Source of the DNA: Apodemus sylvaticus
Lineage: Eukaryota > Chordata > Mammalia > Rodentia > Muridae
DNA: 64,000 nucleotides
Direction of reading: 5' to 3'
NCBI RefSeq assembly: GCF_947179515.1
Contig: NC_067477.1
Coordinates: forward strand, 117,253,562-117,317,561
Both the position numbers and the translations under genes were made by a program. Under the pieces are notes generated by a model, which ran no database searches, was not told the DNA's origin, and saw nothing but the letters and a program-made list of their open reading frames with translations. Position 1 is the stretch's first letter; each line of letters begins with the position of its first letter. This document shows positions 22,641-33,279 of the stretch, one piece after another.

Positions 22641-23341
22641 TAGATTCAGTCTCCTTTCCCAAATATCTCTCCCCTGTTAATGCCTGTACTTAATTAAACT
22701 AATATTTATGTTTTCGAAATTTCTTGATAAAATCCAATTTTAATAAATAAATAAATGTGGCGGGAACCTCTTACTCACACGAAAGCTTCTCCCAGCAAAC
22801 CCGATCTCCTTGTTTGAATCTACAGAAAGCAGAAAGATGGAGAGAGCCTGACCCTGTCTCCCCTGAGCTCTGCGAAGACGCCCCAGACCCTCTAGCTTCC
22901 GGAGAGCAGAGAGGCAAATGCAGAGTGTCTCTCTACCCTCTGTGAGAACATCGCTTTAACTCCTAGAAAGACAATGCAAATGGGAGGAAGCCGAGGAGAC
23001 ACCTTCTCTGCTCCGTGAGGAGATCGAGAACTGTCTGTTTTGACAAAAGTGCAAGAGCAGGCAAACTCTCTGCTCTTAGAGGGGAGCTGAAACGGGTGCA
23101 GCCCTGCTGAGGCAGTGACCGCAATACAAACACACATGTGTGCAGGTCCATGAGGACGTTTATGCCACAGGTGAGCTCTGTACGCAAGGGAAATGGCTTT
23201 CAGAAGCACCTGTAAATAGTATCAGGGTCAGTAGCCAACCTAACAGTGGGAAAGGGTGTCCTACACAGCGGCATGTTTCTAAATAAATAATATGCTCAAC
23301 AAACATAAAGGTAAAGAACAGACTCTACAAAGTTGTCCTCT
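22641..23341. other. Unique non-coding sequence
   Basis: Only an AATAAATAAATAAAT run at 22742 stands out. No gene seen. Confidence 0.4.
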
Positions 23342-23866
23342 GACATACACACACTACACACATATACACACACCAAAGATGACACACACACATACAAACA
23401 TACCACACATACACCACACACACACACTACACGTACACACATCACACTACACCCTACACACACAAATTTACACACACCACACACAGACCACACATACATC
23501 ACATATACACCACACACTGTGCACACATATATACCACACACACACACACAAACACCACATACACCCCATATACCATGTATACTACATACAACAAACACAC
23601 ACACATACCACACCACACACACCACACCCTACACACATACATACCACACACTATACACATGCACACATCACATACCACTCCTTACACATACACACACATA
23701 CCACATACACATACACATACACATATCTTACACACACACACCACATACATACACCAACATACCACATCTTACACACACACATACCACACACACATGCATA
23801 CCACACACATACATAACACACAATATACCATATAAACCACAAATACATACACCACACACACACATG
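23342..23866. repeat. Complex (CA)n array, ~525 bp
   Basis: CA-rich on + with interspersed TACCACA, CATACCAC and CATATACC units. Complementary in composition to the TG arrays at 18327 and 27862, and lying between them in the opposite orientation. It explains the T-H/Y-T frames here. Confidence 0.97.
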
Positions 23867-23959
23867 ATAACATTTTATTATGTATGTGTTATTTATATAT
23901 GAGTAATTTAAAAATTAGTAACACATACTGAAACCCACAGATGTTCCAATCTAAGAACC

Positions 23960-24410
23960 ACACAAAGGAAAGAAGAAAGCAAGGTGCCGGGGATGGAAAG
24001 GAAAGGGAGCCAGGGTAAGGAGGAGAAGCTCAAACACATCACATTCAAGTACTGAAATCAATCTCCAAAAGCAAAACAGGCAGAAAAAAATATCGCACAA
24101 TATACGGAGACCAAAAGACGGGAGGATCACAGTATGGGATCTGGAAAGGTCTGGGAGGTGGCGTGGGAAGGGTTGGAGACCACCCACCCAGAGTTCCACT
24201 TCGTGTGACGAGACCTTTCATCACAAATGTCCAACGAGAACTATTCCTGTTAAATGTTAAAACTGAATCTGCTGCCAGCAGATGGACACGCTTAGAAATA
24301 ATAAAAAGTTCTTCAGGACAAAACAGATGATAGCGAGCAGAAGCCAAGAGTCACTGAAGGAAGGAAGGAACACAGAGATGGCAGACAGACGAGGAGGTAA
24401 ATCTTAAATC
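23960..24410 (+). mobile_element. Ancient L1/HAL1-like fragment
   Basis: The A-rich sense strand, with 'AAATGTTAAAACTGAATCTGCTG...AATAAAAAGTTCTTCAGGACAAAACAGATGATAGC', resembles the ORF1 end/spacer of old L1 or HAL1 elements. Diverged; the boundaries are approximate. Confidence 0.4.
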
Positions 24411-24470
24411 GCTTGTGAACGGTTGGAAGAGTTTATGGCACACGTGAGGGTGAACATAAGACAGCCCTGG

Positions 24471-24684
24471 GGGGTGGAGAGATGGCTCAGCGGTTGGAGA
24501 GATGGCTCAGCGGTTAAGAGCACTGACTGCTCTCCCGAAAGTCCTGAGTTCAAATCCCAGCAACCACATGGTGGCTCACAACCATCCATAATGAGATCTG
24601 ATGCCCTCTTCTGGTGTGTCTGAAGACAGCGACAGTGTACTCACTTAAATAAATAACTCTTAAAAAAAAAAAAAAAAAAAAAAA
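24471..24684 (+). mobile_element. Full-length young B2 SINE with 13-bp TSD
   Basis: Starts at the GGTGGAGAGATGGCTCAGCGG block and ends in CTTAAATAAATAACTCTTAAAA and a long A-run. AAGACAGCCCTGG occurs immediately before (24458-24470) and after (24685-24697), an exact 13 bp target duplication. The first ~20 bp (GGAGAGATGGCTCAGCGGTT) are tandemly duplicated inside the element, upstream of the rest of the tRNA-like promoter. Confidence 0.96.
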
Positions 24685-25023
24685 AAGACAGCCCTGGACC
24701 AGAAGATGCGGGAGCAGGGACAGTATTGTGGGGACAGCCTCGAAGCTCAGAGAAGCAAGAGCAGGGCCTTTGAAGGTGTTCTAAGGTTCCGGGCAACCAC
24801 GAGAGTAAATTTTAAATTAAATAAATAAAGGAAAATATAATAAATATTCAAGCTGGGGGGAAAAAACATGAACTAAAGAGAACAGAACATAGCAACTACT
24901 ACCAGGAGCCAGGAGTACAGATTTTCAACCTAAACATGTCTACTGTCACATTAACTGTCATCACGACATGCGGGCTGACTTCCAAACCTCCAGAATTTAT
25001 ATACTGAACCCTAATATCTACCC

Positions 25024-25190
25024 CAGGGGTTCTGAACCTTCCTTTATGCTGCAGCCATTTAATACACTTCCTCAAGCTGTGGTGACCCCACTACCACCAC
25101 CATAAAATTACTTTTGTTGCTGCTCATAACTGTAACTTTGTTACTGTTATGAATTGTATTTAGGGGGCTGGGGCACATGTTGAGAATGTC
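25024..25190. mobile_element. Second URR1-like hAT element
   Basis: CAGGGGTTCTGAACCTTCC terminus, then ATGCTGCAGCCATTTAATA, GTGGTGACCCCAC, a CATAAAATTACTTTTGTTGCTGC block, TTACTGTTATGAATTG and a degraded GTTGAGAATG right end. Same orientation as the copy at 17807. The internal GATATGC part is deleted. Confidence 0.7.
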
Positions 25191-25450
25191 CGATCCAGTG
25201 CCTCAGCATATGACTGTGCTTAGGGCTTTTTGGAGGCAAATGAGCTTAGGTGAGATTCTAAAGATAAATTTCTAACCAAGGAGAGGGGTCTTAGGTGAAA
25301 CCATTGCACACTGGCTGCCGACATCTTATCTCTGGACTCGTAGCTTCCAGGACTGAGAAAACTGAATGATGGTTTTCAAGGCACCATATTGGGGGCAGTG
25401 ATGATTGCCCTAGCAGATAATGCAAATGCCAGTTAAAAGATGCCATCGCA

Positions 25451-25602
25451 GGCTGGAGAGGTGACCCAGAGGTCAAGAGTCCTCGCCACCATCGCCCACA
25501 ATGGGCGCTCATAACTATCTGCAATTCCAGCTCCAAGAAATCTGATGCATTCTTCTGGTGCCACAAGACAGACAGATAGACACACACACACACACACACA
25601 CA
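25451..25602 (+). mobile_element. Diverged B2-family SINE with CA tail
   Basis: GGCTGGAGAGGTGACCCAGAGGTCAAGAG, CTCATAACTATCTGCAATTCCAG, TCTGATGCATTCTTCTGG, then (CA)n at 25579-25602. Older than the B2s at 24471 and 26792. Confidence 0.75.
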
Positions 25603-25726
25603 TGTCGGGGTCCAGCCTCGACACAGGATCGGAGTTCTCAACTGGAAGCAGGGATATCTGGAAGGCGCATAATATACACACACTACTTTTGGAGTACAAG
25701 CTGACAGGCCATTTTTCAAGGCTTAA

Positions 25727-25843
25727 AGTTCCTCTCTCTTCTCTCCCGCTCTCTGCTCTCTCTCTCTCCCCTCTCTCTCCCCTCTCTCTCCCCTCTCTCT
25801 CCCCTCTCTCTCCCTCCTCTCTCCCCCCTCTCTCTCCCTCCCT

Positions 25844-25886
<43 letters not shown>

Positions 25887-26182
25887 CAGCTCAAGGCTGC
25901 ACACACTCTGCATTCTCCTGCACACTCTTCCTTTCTCCTGTGCACTTTTCTTTTCTCGAACTCTCACACTCATACACACCTGTGTGTTCCCCTTTCACTC
26001 ACACACATCTTCACACATGTCTCACACACACACCACATGCAGTCTTCTTTCACTCACACACACACTCTCCATACACACTTCACATCCTCTCCTCACTCTC
26101 CCTTCACTCGCACTTTTCATGCTCTCTCTGTCTCTGTCTCTGTCTCTCTGTCTCTCTGTCTCTCTGTCTCTCTGTCTCTCTG

Positions 26183-26278
<96 letters not shown>
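25727..26278. repeat. (CT)n/(CA)n compound array, ~550 bp
   Basis: CCTCTCTCT blocks (25730-25850), (TC)~18 to 25884, a CA/CT-mixed middle with CTCACACACA words, (TCTCTG)n at 26127-26200, (TC)n to 26238 and (CA)~18 to 26276. Polypyrimidine on +. Frames of 119-313 codons here are low-complexity artefacts. Confidence 0.95.
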
Positions 26279-26340
26279 CACTCGCTCTCCACATTCCCCT
26301 CACAGGCTTCTCTCGCCTTTCTCTTGTCCCAGTCTTTTGT

Positions 26341-26955
26341 TGATACTCCAAATGCAGATAGAAAAAGAAAAAGACATTGTAGAATCATTGCCAAATCAAA
26401 TTCAAAAGAATGACCACGTCCCACAAAGAATCAAGAACTGCAATTGTTCCCCAAAGTTTCAAGCTTCCCTATTCCCAGGCCAGTAGCCAAAATAATAATA
26501 ATTGCAAACTTAACATTATTTAAACTTTAACTTTTGAGCTCAGAGCTCCCAGGTCAGCTACCTGCATTTTCCTGTGACCTCTGATGATAACTGACATGGG
26601 CAGAGCTGCCAGGCAGTGGCCAGAAAGCCAAGCTGCCCCTTACCTCCGTAGTTCTGCTGGCTTTCTGCTTCTGCACATTGCACCCAATGACCCTCCTACA
26701 AGTCCCAGTGTCTTGACTTAGTTTTGCTAATGTATAATTTTATGCTTTCTATACTTTCTTATCCAGGAACCACTCTTAAATTTTGTGCAAAGGGCTGAAG
26801 AGATGGCTCAGCAGTTAAGAGCACTGACTGCTTCCCAGAGGTCCTGAGTTCAATTCCCAGCAACCACATGGTGGCTCACAGCCATCTGTAACGGGATCTG
26901 ATGTCCTCTTCTGGAGTGTCTGAAAAGAGCAAATGGTGTACACATAAACATAAAA

Positions 26956-26986
<31 letters not shown>

Positions 26987-27085
26987 ATCTAAAAAAGTAA
27001 GATAAACAGTTTTAAAAGACTTGCTAATAAAATATTGTGCAAAACTTATTTCATAACCTCAATTGTTTCTTCCCTTTCTCGGGGT
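26341..27085. other. Unassigned LTR-like region around a B2
   Basis: The flanks of the B2 at 26792 share TTTTGTGCAAA / ATTGTGCAAAAC. The right flank carries AATAAAATATTGTGC and ends near TCTCGGGGTCCCAATG, faintly resembling the GTCGGGGTCCAGCC at 25604. It might be one antisense or sense LTR interrupted by the CT/CA array and the B2, but no family was recognised. Confidence 0.2.
26792..26992 (+). mobile_element. B2 SINE with (AAAT)n tail
   Basis: GGGCTGAAGAGATGGCTCAGCAGTTAAGAG start, GAGGTCCTGAGTTCAATTCCC (B box), CTGATGTCCTCTTCTGG, then a (AAAT)~9 tail at 26952-26988. Confidence 0.92.
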
Positions 27086-27499
27086 CCCAATGTTGGCTCT
27101 AATTTATTTTCTAATAAGTTCTTCAAACTTTCTTTGCAAGTCAAGCATTAATCTGGAACTATCATTGTGCAGTTATTCCATTGTTTCTGAGATGATATCA
27201 CACAGCATGCACCTGGGCCATTAGGACTGTGCTGTATACTGTGCCCCTGTGCCTCAGTTTTCAATTGTTTAAGAATAATTATGTCAAGGAAGATCTAGTT
27301 TCACAGAATTCACCAGAGCAGAAGGGAAAGGGAGTAGGAAAGTCAGATATAATAGAATAATTATGTACACCAAAGCCAACTGAAAAGCAGACATGCACAA
27401 ATGAAGTCTATGTAGCTGTTGTCCAGGGCTAAGGTTAGGAAAAATGGGAACAACTGTTGGTACAAGAGCTGCTGCGGGCTGCAGGGATGTCTCCATCCA

Positions 27500-27647
27500 G
27501 GCCTACTGCAGGCAGTCCCTTAGTTCAGATGGTGGGTCCCCTGAGGGATGTGTCTGCTGCTTCTCAGAGTCCCAGATGCCATCCTTTTCTACAAGGCACT
27601 GCCATGGGCTTCTGAGATGTCTGTCTGGCCTACTGCAGGCAGTCCCT
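27500..27647. repeat. 21-bp direct repeat pair
   Basis: GGCCTACTGCAGGCAGTCCC(T) occurs at 27500-27520 and 27627-27647, each preceded by GATGTCT. The DNA between is not obviously duplicated. Confidence 0.85.
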
Positions 27648-27667
27648 GTCATTGTATGCTGTCCCCA

Positions 27668-27713
27668 GCACACACATGCACACATGCGCGCGCGCGAACA
27701 CACACACACACAA

Positions 27714-27748
<35 letters not shown>

Positions 27749-27765
27749 TGGAGACAGGGAGAGAG
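27668..27765. repeat. (CA)n/(CG)n/(GACA)n compound microsatellite
   Basis: CACACATGCACACATGCGCGCGCGCGAACACACACAC then (GACA)~8 and GGGAGAGAG. The CGCGCGCG core is alternating purine-pyrimidine (Z-DNA prone). Confidence 0.95.
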
Positions 27766-27861
27766 ATCTTATTTGTGTGTATTTCCAGGTATGTAGAGGC
27801 TAGAGGTTGATGCTGTCTCTATCATTCTCTACCTTTTTTATTTAAAGTTATTTTTTTAATG

Positions 27862-28244
27862 TCTGTGGTGTGTGTGTGTGTGTGTGTGTGGTGTGTGGCA
27901 TGTGTGGTATGTGTATGATGTATGGTATGTCTGTGGTGTGTCTGTGGTATGTGTTGTATTTGTGGTGTGTGTGTGATGTATGATGTGTATATGGTGTGGT
28001 GTGTAGTGTGTGTGGTGTGTCTGTGGTATGTGTAGTGTATGGTATGTGATGTGTGTGTGGTATGTGATGTGTGTGTATGTGATATGTGTGGTGTGTGGTA
28101 TGCATGTGTTGTGTGTTGTGCCTGTAGTGTGTGTGTGTGCGTGTGTGTGTGTGCTGTGTGTGTGTTGTATCTGTGGTGTGTCTGTGTGGTGTTGTATCTG
28201 TGCTGTGTGTGTGTGGTGTGTTATATCTGTGCTGTATGTGTGGT

Positions 28245-28275
<31 letters not shown>

Positions 28276-28312
28276 CTGTGTGTGTGGTGTGTTGTATCTG
28301 TGCTGTATGTGT

Positions 28313-28353
<41 letters not shown>

Positions 28354-28412
28354 TGTGGTGTGTGTGTGGTGTGTGTGTGGTGCATGTGTATGTGTGTGGT
28401 ATATTTTCCCCA
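27862..28412. repeat. Complex (TG)n array, ~550 bp
   Basis: TG-rich on + with GGTATGTG, TGATGTATG and TGTATCTGTG(C/G)TG modules; the TTGTATCTGTG word recurs several times from 28165 on. Related in composition to the array at 18327. Confidence 0.97.
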
Positions 28413-29382
28413 TCTACTTTGACATGTCAAATGGTGTTATTACCCTCTTTTCTGAAATGTTCATCATACTTTGGGAATAGGATTTGGGTTGTAAGTGTAT
28501 AGATTGGGGTTACTGACCCCCACAGTCAGTTTTTATCTGCAGGTTGACCAGTTGTGGCTTTCAGCAAGAGGCCCCATCTCGCGCCATCTGTTGAGAGGCG
28601 AGAGCTACTTACCTGTGGGTTTATGGTTAAGTGTTTAGAATACAGTGGGAAAGAACACTGGCTTAGGACAATGGCAGTAAAAGGTACTTCTTTAGGGTTC
28701 ATGCCTTAATATCTGTAGGTAGTTAGCTAGTTTTATAGTACCAGGTATAAATTGCCTTTGGTCAAGTGAGCCTAAGGGCCTAAGTCCAATAGACAGCTGT
28801 GATACAAGTGTCACTAATGCCACTTTCAGAGTACCTTGCCATTCTAGACATTGTTGTGGGAAAGCTTGAGTAGCTCGCCCAGTCCTGGGAAGCTTGTCCT
28901 GGGGTAGGTGGCTTCTGCATAGTTCCAGATTGGTGCTTCCAGGTCCAGTGTCTGAGATGTGTGGTGTCAGTACCAGAGCCTTACTTTTGAGGTCTGAGAA
29001 ACAACTAGGGAAACACCAATAGATGGCAGTATCTTAGGAGATCGATGCCCCTACCAACAACTAGAGGGGAAGCTTTGGGGACCTTGTTAGTTAGTCTCCC
29101 CCTACCCCTTCTGAGGCATGATCCCTTCACTGAACATGGAACTGGCTTCCTTATTGGCTAGAATGTCTGGTCAGGAAGAGCCTGAAATCTACCTGTCTCT
29201 GCCACACTCCACAGCAACACGAGGGTTACTTATGGACCCAGACATACTTGGATCTTCCTATGGACACCGAAGCTCTGAACAGCAACAAGCACTTTATCCA
29301 CTAGGCCCCAGATTGGATTCTTTTAAGAGACAAAATTACATTCTGTCTCTTAATAAAAAGACAGAGCTCAAACTAAAATGAT

Positions 29383-29384
<2 letters not shown>
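28413..29384. other. Unassigned sequence with CTCF-like motif
   Basis: No repeat recognised with confidence. CCAATAGATGGCAG at 29016-29029 (+) matches CCASYAGRKGGCRS with one mismatch (A at position 4). An 87-codon frame at 29118-29381 is unrecognised. Confidence 0.35.

Positions 29385-29416
<32 letters not shown>
29385..29416. repeat. (CA)n microsatellite
   Basis: Uninterrupted CA dinucleotides, about 16 units. Confidence 0.98.
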
Positions 29417-29417
<1 letters not shown>

Positions 29418-29639
29418 AATATCAAACACAACAAATTTCAGAAGAGAGTGTATTGCTAGTGACAGAGGGTGCCAGTAACAGGGATGGCATGGTCATTCTC
29501 CAAAAAACGATGACAATCCTGCCCAAGTGTCCACTAAAGCCAGAGCTTCGAGATATCTGCAGGAAAGTCTGATGTAGCTAAAAGAAAACTCTACCTTGTG
29601 CGTAACAAGCACCATGGTCCTTTGGAAACAACAAATACA

Positions 29640-30232
29640 GCCAATGGTCAAAAAAGTCCCTGGAGACAGAAGAGCTAGAGGGCAGCTTAATCTGGGGGAT
29701 GCTTGTGGAACTGTCCCCACCAGCAGCAACAGGAGTACCACTTTCTTTTAGGAGCACATGGAAACAATCACCAAAATAGACCATATTCAGGACTTAAAAA
29801 AAAACCTAACACATTTAAAGGAATTTAAATAACACCAAGTATGTTCTCTGGCCACAGCAGAATTAAGCTAGGAACCAAAGCCAGAAATCATCTGGAAAAT
29901 CCCCCAAATATTTGGAAAGTTTAAAACGACTCTTCTAAATAACCAATGGGTCAAAGAGGAGGTAACAGGAAATTGGAAAATAATTTAAACTGGAAGAAAA
30001 CAAAGCCCACAGAGTATTTAGCTTCGTGTGAGACATTTAAGACAGTGCTCCAGGGGGAATGGATGGCTTTAAATATGTTAGGAAGAAGATGTGTATAAAA
30101 TAAATGGGATCTGTCATCTTTCTTTTTATGCTTTTAGAAGAACAAGCAAAACTGGAGGCAAGAAGAAGGACAGAAATCAACAAAAACAATAGAAAATAGA
30201 ACAAAAAAAAAAAAACAGAAGAAAAACAGAAT
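29640..30232 (+). mobile_element. Ancient L1M ORF2 fragment, sense (left part)
   Basis: Sense L1 ORF2 endonuclease-RT linker region: AGGAGCACATGGAAACAATCACC, ATAGACCATATTCAGGAC, AGTATGTTCTCTGGCCACAGCAGAATTAAG, CCAATGGGTCAAAGAGGAGG and AGACAGTGCTCCAGGGGGAATGG. Many stops. It continues beyond the SINE/GGAA insertion at 31161. Confidence 0.7.
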
Positions 30233-30347
30233 GAAGCTGGGTGTGGCAGCATGCACCTGTAACCTGGGTACCCAGGAGGCTGAGCCAGAAAGATTGTCAC
30301 AGTCTGAAGCAAGCTTGGGCCCATAATGAGACATAGTCTCAAAAACA
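30233..30347 (+). mobile_element. B1/7SL-like SINE inside L1M
   Basis: AAGCTGGGTGTGGCAGCATGCACCTGTAAC...CCAGGAGGCTGAGCCAGAAAGATTG...GCTTGGGCCCATAATGAGACATAGTCTCAAAAA. It has the order of a B1-type SINE and its 3' end merges into the GGAA tract, which probably grew from its A-rich tail. Confidence 0.7.
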
Positions 30348-31160
30348 TGGGAAGGAAGGAAGGAGGAAAGAAAGGAAGGAAGAAAGGAAGAAAGGAAGAA
30401 AGGAAAAAAGGAATGAAGGAAGGGAGGGAGGGAGAGAGGAGGGAGGGAGGGAGGAAGAAAGGAAGGAGGGAAGGAAAGAAGGAAAGAAGGGGGAAAGAGG
30501 GAGGGAAGGAGGAAGGAAGGAAGGGGAAGGAAAGAGGGAGGGAGGGAGGGAGAGAGGGAAGGAGGAAGGAAGGAAGGAAGGAAGGAAGGAAGGAAGGAAG
30601 GAAGGAAGGAAGGAAGGAAGGAAGGGAGGGAGGGAGGGAGGGAGGAAGGAAGGAAGGAAGGAAAGAAGGGAGGGAGGGAGGAAGGGAGAGAGGGAGGGAA
30701 GGAAGGAGGGAGGAAGGAAGGGAGGGAGGGAGGGAAGGAGGGAGGGAGAAAAGGAAGGAAAGAAGGAGGGAGAGAGGAGGGGAAGGAGGAAGGAAGGAAA
30801 GAAGGGGAGGGAGAGAGGAAGGGAAGGAGGAAGGAAGGAAGGAAGGAAGGAAGGAAGGAAGGAAGGAAGGAAGGAAGGAAGGAAGGAAGGAAGGGAGGGG
30901 GGGAGGGAGGGAGGGAGGGAGAGAGAGAGGGAGGGAAGGGGGGAGGAAGGAAGGAAGGAAGGAAAGAAGGGAGGGAGAGAGGGAGGGAAGGAAGAAGGAA
31001 GGAAGGAAGGAAGGAAGGAAGGAAGGAAGGAAGGAAGGAAGGAAGGAAGGGAGGGAGGGAGGGAGGGAGGGAGGGAGGGAAGGAAGGAAGGAAGGGAGAA
31101 AGGGACGGAGGGAGGGACAGAGGGAGGGACGGGAGGGAGGGAGAAAGGAAGGAAAGGAGG
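30348..31160. repeat. GGAA/GGGA polypurine tract, ~810 bp
   Basis: Almost pure purine on + with (GGAA)n runs of up to ~15 units (30565-30620, 30833-30890, 31000-31046) alternating with (GGGA)n and GAGAGAG blocks. Blocks recur in the same order, so larger duplications are likely. The 300-405 codon frames on both strands are translations of this tract and are not genes. Confidence 0.98.
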
Positions 31161-31665
31161 CCTGGTTCTTTGAAAAGCATAAAAATAAAGTTGACAGATC
31201 CCTAGCCAGACTGAGAAACAAAACCAAACACTCAACACTTTGCATAATTAGCATAACATTTGCAATACATACATATGGTGAAAATTAAATATACTTCTGA
31301 AAAGCATAAAAAAATGGAGTCAAAAGATCCAATGTTAAGAAGTCAATTTTCCCCAAAGTGACATGTGGAATTGGTTTAGTTCCAATAAAATTGGAGTATT
31401 TGTGAAATTCTCTACACTATTTTTAATAAATATTGACAAGATGATGCTAAACTCTTAGGCAGAAAAGCAACGGAATTGGAAGAGCCAAAACTGTCTTCAC
31501 AAAACAGAGCAAAGCTGGAGGAATCACATGGCCTGATTTCAAGGCTTATTAGACATGAAGACTTCATAACACTGATTCTAAATGTTGTTCACAGAACATT
31601 CCACTCAGCACCAGAAAACAGAGCCAGGCTATGCAACTATAGTCATAAAGAGAAAAGGGGTATAA
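31161..31665 (+). mobile_element. Ancient L1M ORF2 fragment, sense (right part)
   Basis: Resumes L1M with GGTTCTTTGAAAAGCATAAA, CAGATCCCTAGCCAGACTGAG, then downstream ORF2 landmarks CCAATGTTAAGAAGTCAATTTTCCCC, AAAGCTGGAGGAATCACATGGCCTGATTTCAAGGCTTA and AACAGAGCCAGGC. Internal deletion between 31230 and 31290. Confidence 0.7.
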
Positions 31666-31724
31666 TTATGTGCACACATGTTTATCTATTCATATGTACA
31701 CATATGTGTATAATATAAGTAGTA

Positions 31725-31960
31725 TGTACATTTTTATTGTCAATATGACTGGGTTTGCATATACGTAGAGGTACTGCTCTGGATTAGCCTGAGGGTGTGT
31801 CTAAAGAGGTTGAACTAGTAGGAAAGGCCTGAATGTGAGCTCGTCACCCCCACAGGGTGGGGGACCTGCTGTATTAACAGGAGTGTGGGGAGGAGGAAGC
31901 TAAAGCAGCAGCAGCAGCATTCATCTGCTGTGTCAGTGTGAGGGGGAAACTGGCCCAGAG
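31725..31960 (+). mobile_element. Possible ancient MaLR-type LTR fragment
   Basis: TTATTGTCAATATGACTGG, TTAGCCTGAGGGTGTGTCTAAAGAG and GTGGGGGACCTGCTG recall old MLT/MT-like LTR starts. Strongly diverged. The GCAGCAGCAGCAGCA run at 31903-31917 is a short triplet repeat. Confidence 0.3.
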
Positions 31961-32054
31961 TAGAAGAGGAGGCCTCAGGGCACATCTGCCAGAGCTAAGG
32001 CCAGATCACAATGAACAGTTCCGTTTCTGAAGCTGAACAAAAGACCTAGGGAAT

Positions 32055-32175
32055 AATAGTTTGTCATCCCATTTTATGAATGGAAAGACTGAGGACAGGG
32101 TGACTCAGTAACTTACCCATGATCACAGTCTGGCCAGGACAATCAGAGGGTGGACTTTGTCTCTTTCAGGTGTCA
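32055..32175 (-). mobile_element. MIR SINE, antisense
   Basis: 'CATCCCATTTTATGAATGGAAAGACTGAGGACAGGGTGACTCAGTAACTTACCCATGATCACAG' is a well-kept antisense MIR core. Confidence 0.75.
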
Positions 32176-32390
32176 AGGGAGACCCCTTTCTCCCCCAGCT
32201 AATCGCAGCAGCAGCATGGAAATCCAGCCTGATGCTGGCGAGAGTCTGAGGCAGCTTTGGTCACAGAGGGAACAGGAGTAGCTGTGGGCCCTCCAGGAGG
32301 AAGCCATGGAGACATCTGCAGTTGTGAACAACACAGCTGGGCTTGGGTCATGCTCAGGATCTGTCCCTGCAGACGGCTGAGGCTGGGACT

Positions 32391-32475
32391 CCCTTTCTCC
32401 CTCTTCCTTCCCTTTCTCCTTCTCCCTTCCTTCTTCCCTTCCTTCTTTTTTGTTGCTATTTTCCTTTCTTTTTGA
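32391..32475. repeat. CT-rich polypyrimidine tract
   Basis: CCCTTTCTCCCTCTTCCTTCCC... through TCCTTTCTTTTTG; CCTT/TTTC units without strict periodicity. Confidence 0.85.
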
Positions 32476-32839
32476 CAATTTCCAACAGTGTGTTTTTCTT
32501 TACCATATTCTTTCCCAACTCCAACTTCTCTGGGATCCTATCCCACCAATAACTTCATTTAAAAAAAATGGAAGGAAAGGGGAAATGCACTAAAAACCAT
32601 GCAGAATATCAGTCCCTGAGCATAGAGCCTGCCCTGAAATGTAATGTACATGCCCAGCAACACTGCATTGGAGAAAGCGGATTCTCCCTCTGCCAGCAGC
32701 CATCACTTGTAAATAGATTCTTGGCTCTGGGCTAGGACTTTGTACTACTTCCCCTCTGGATTTGGAGGTCTGTTCCTACCTGACCAAGCAAGCAGACCTA
32801 TGGCTTTGGGTCCTGAACTCTGATGAGATGCTTCTTAGC

Positions 32840-33205
32840 CTCTGTGTCCATTCACCCAAGCTGCCATAATTAAACACTATAGACTTGAATGGCTTAAACA
32901 GGAAGACTTTGTATCTCAAGACTCTGAACGCTAGAAATGCAAGGCCACAGGCCAGCAGTGTCTAGAGCAGATCCCTTTCCTAGCTAGCACATTGCTAGCC
33001 TCTTGCTGTGTTCACACATAGAAAGGAAAAGGCTTTTGGGTAACTCTTCATATAAGGGCACTAATCATATTTGATTTATCCTAGCCTTAGGCCACATTTA
33101 ACGTGAATTCTTCCTAAAATGCCCATTTCTAGCTATGGCTACACTGGGAGTTAGGAATTTTAGGGGAATGTAAACAGCAGTCAATAACATTTTTTAACAA
33201 AAACA
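32840..33205 (-). mobile_element. Ancient MLT/MST-like MaLR LTR, antisense
   Basis: GTGTCCATTCACCCAAGCTGCCATAATTAAACACTATAGACTTGAATGGCTTAAACA and later CATATAAGGGCACTAATCATATT retain the antisense layout of old MaLR LTRs. Confidence 0.5.
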
Positions 33206-33279
33206 TGAAGACATGGATTCTCTTTCAACTTCTGTCCCTCCAACTCTTGCCTTGGGGAAATTCATGCCTTCAGTGCTGG

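Noticed and set aside
25021..25190. Unique regulatory element with CAG...GTTGAG ends
   Set aside because: Order of internal words matches the URR1-like hAT copy at 17807, so it is a dispersed repeat.
25433..26486. Frames of 109-313 codons rich in S-L, H-T and R-E
   Set aside because: Direct translations of the CT/CA microsatellite with no unique protein sequence.
18327..28412. CRISPR-like array interpretation of regularly spaced words
   Set aside because: No conserved repeat-spacer pattern; these are eukaryotic dinucleotide arrays.
30037..31288. Overlapping 299-405 codon frames on both strands
   Set aside because: They are translations of the GGAA/GGGA polypurine tract (E/G/R/K and S/F/L/P repeats); open in several frames at once because the tract lacks stop codons.
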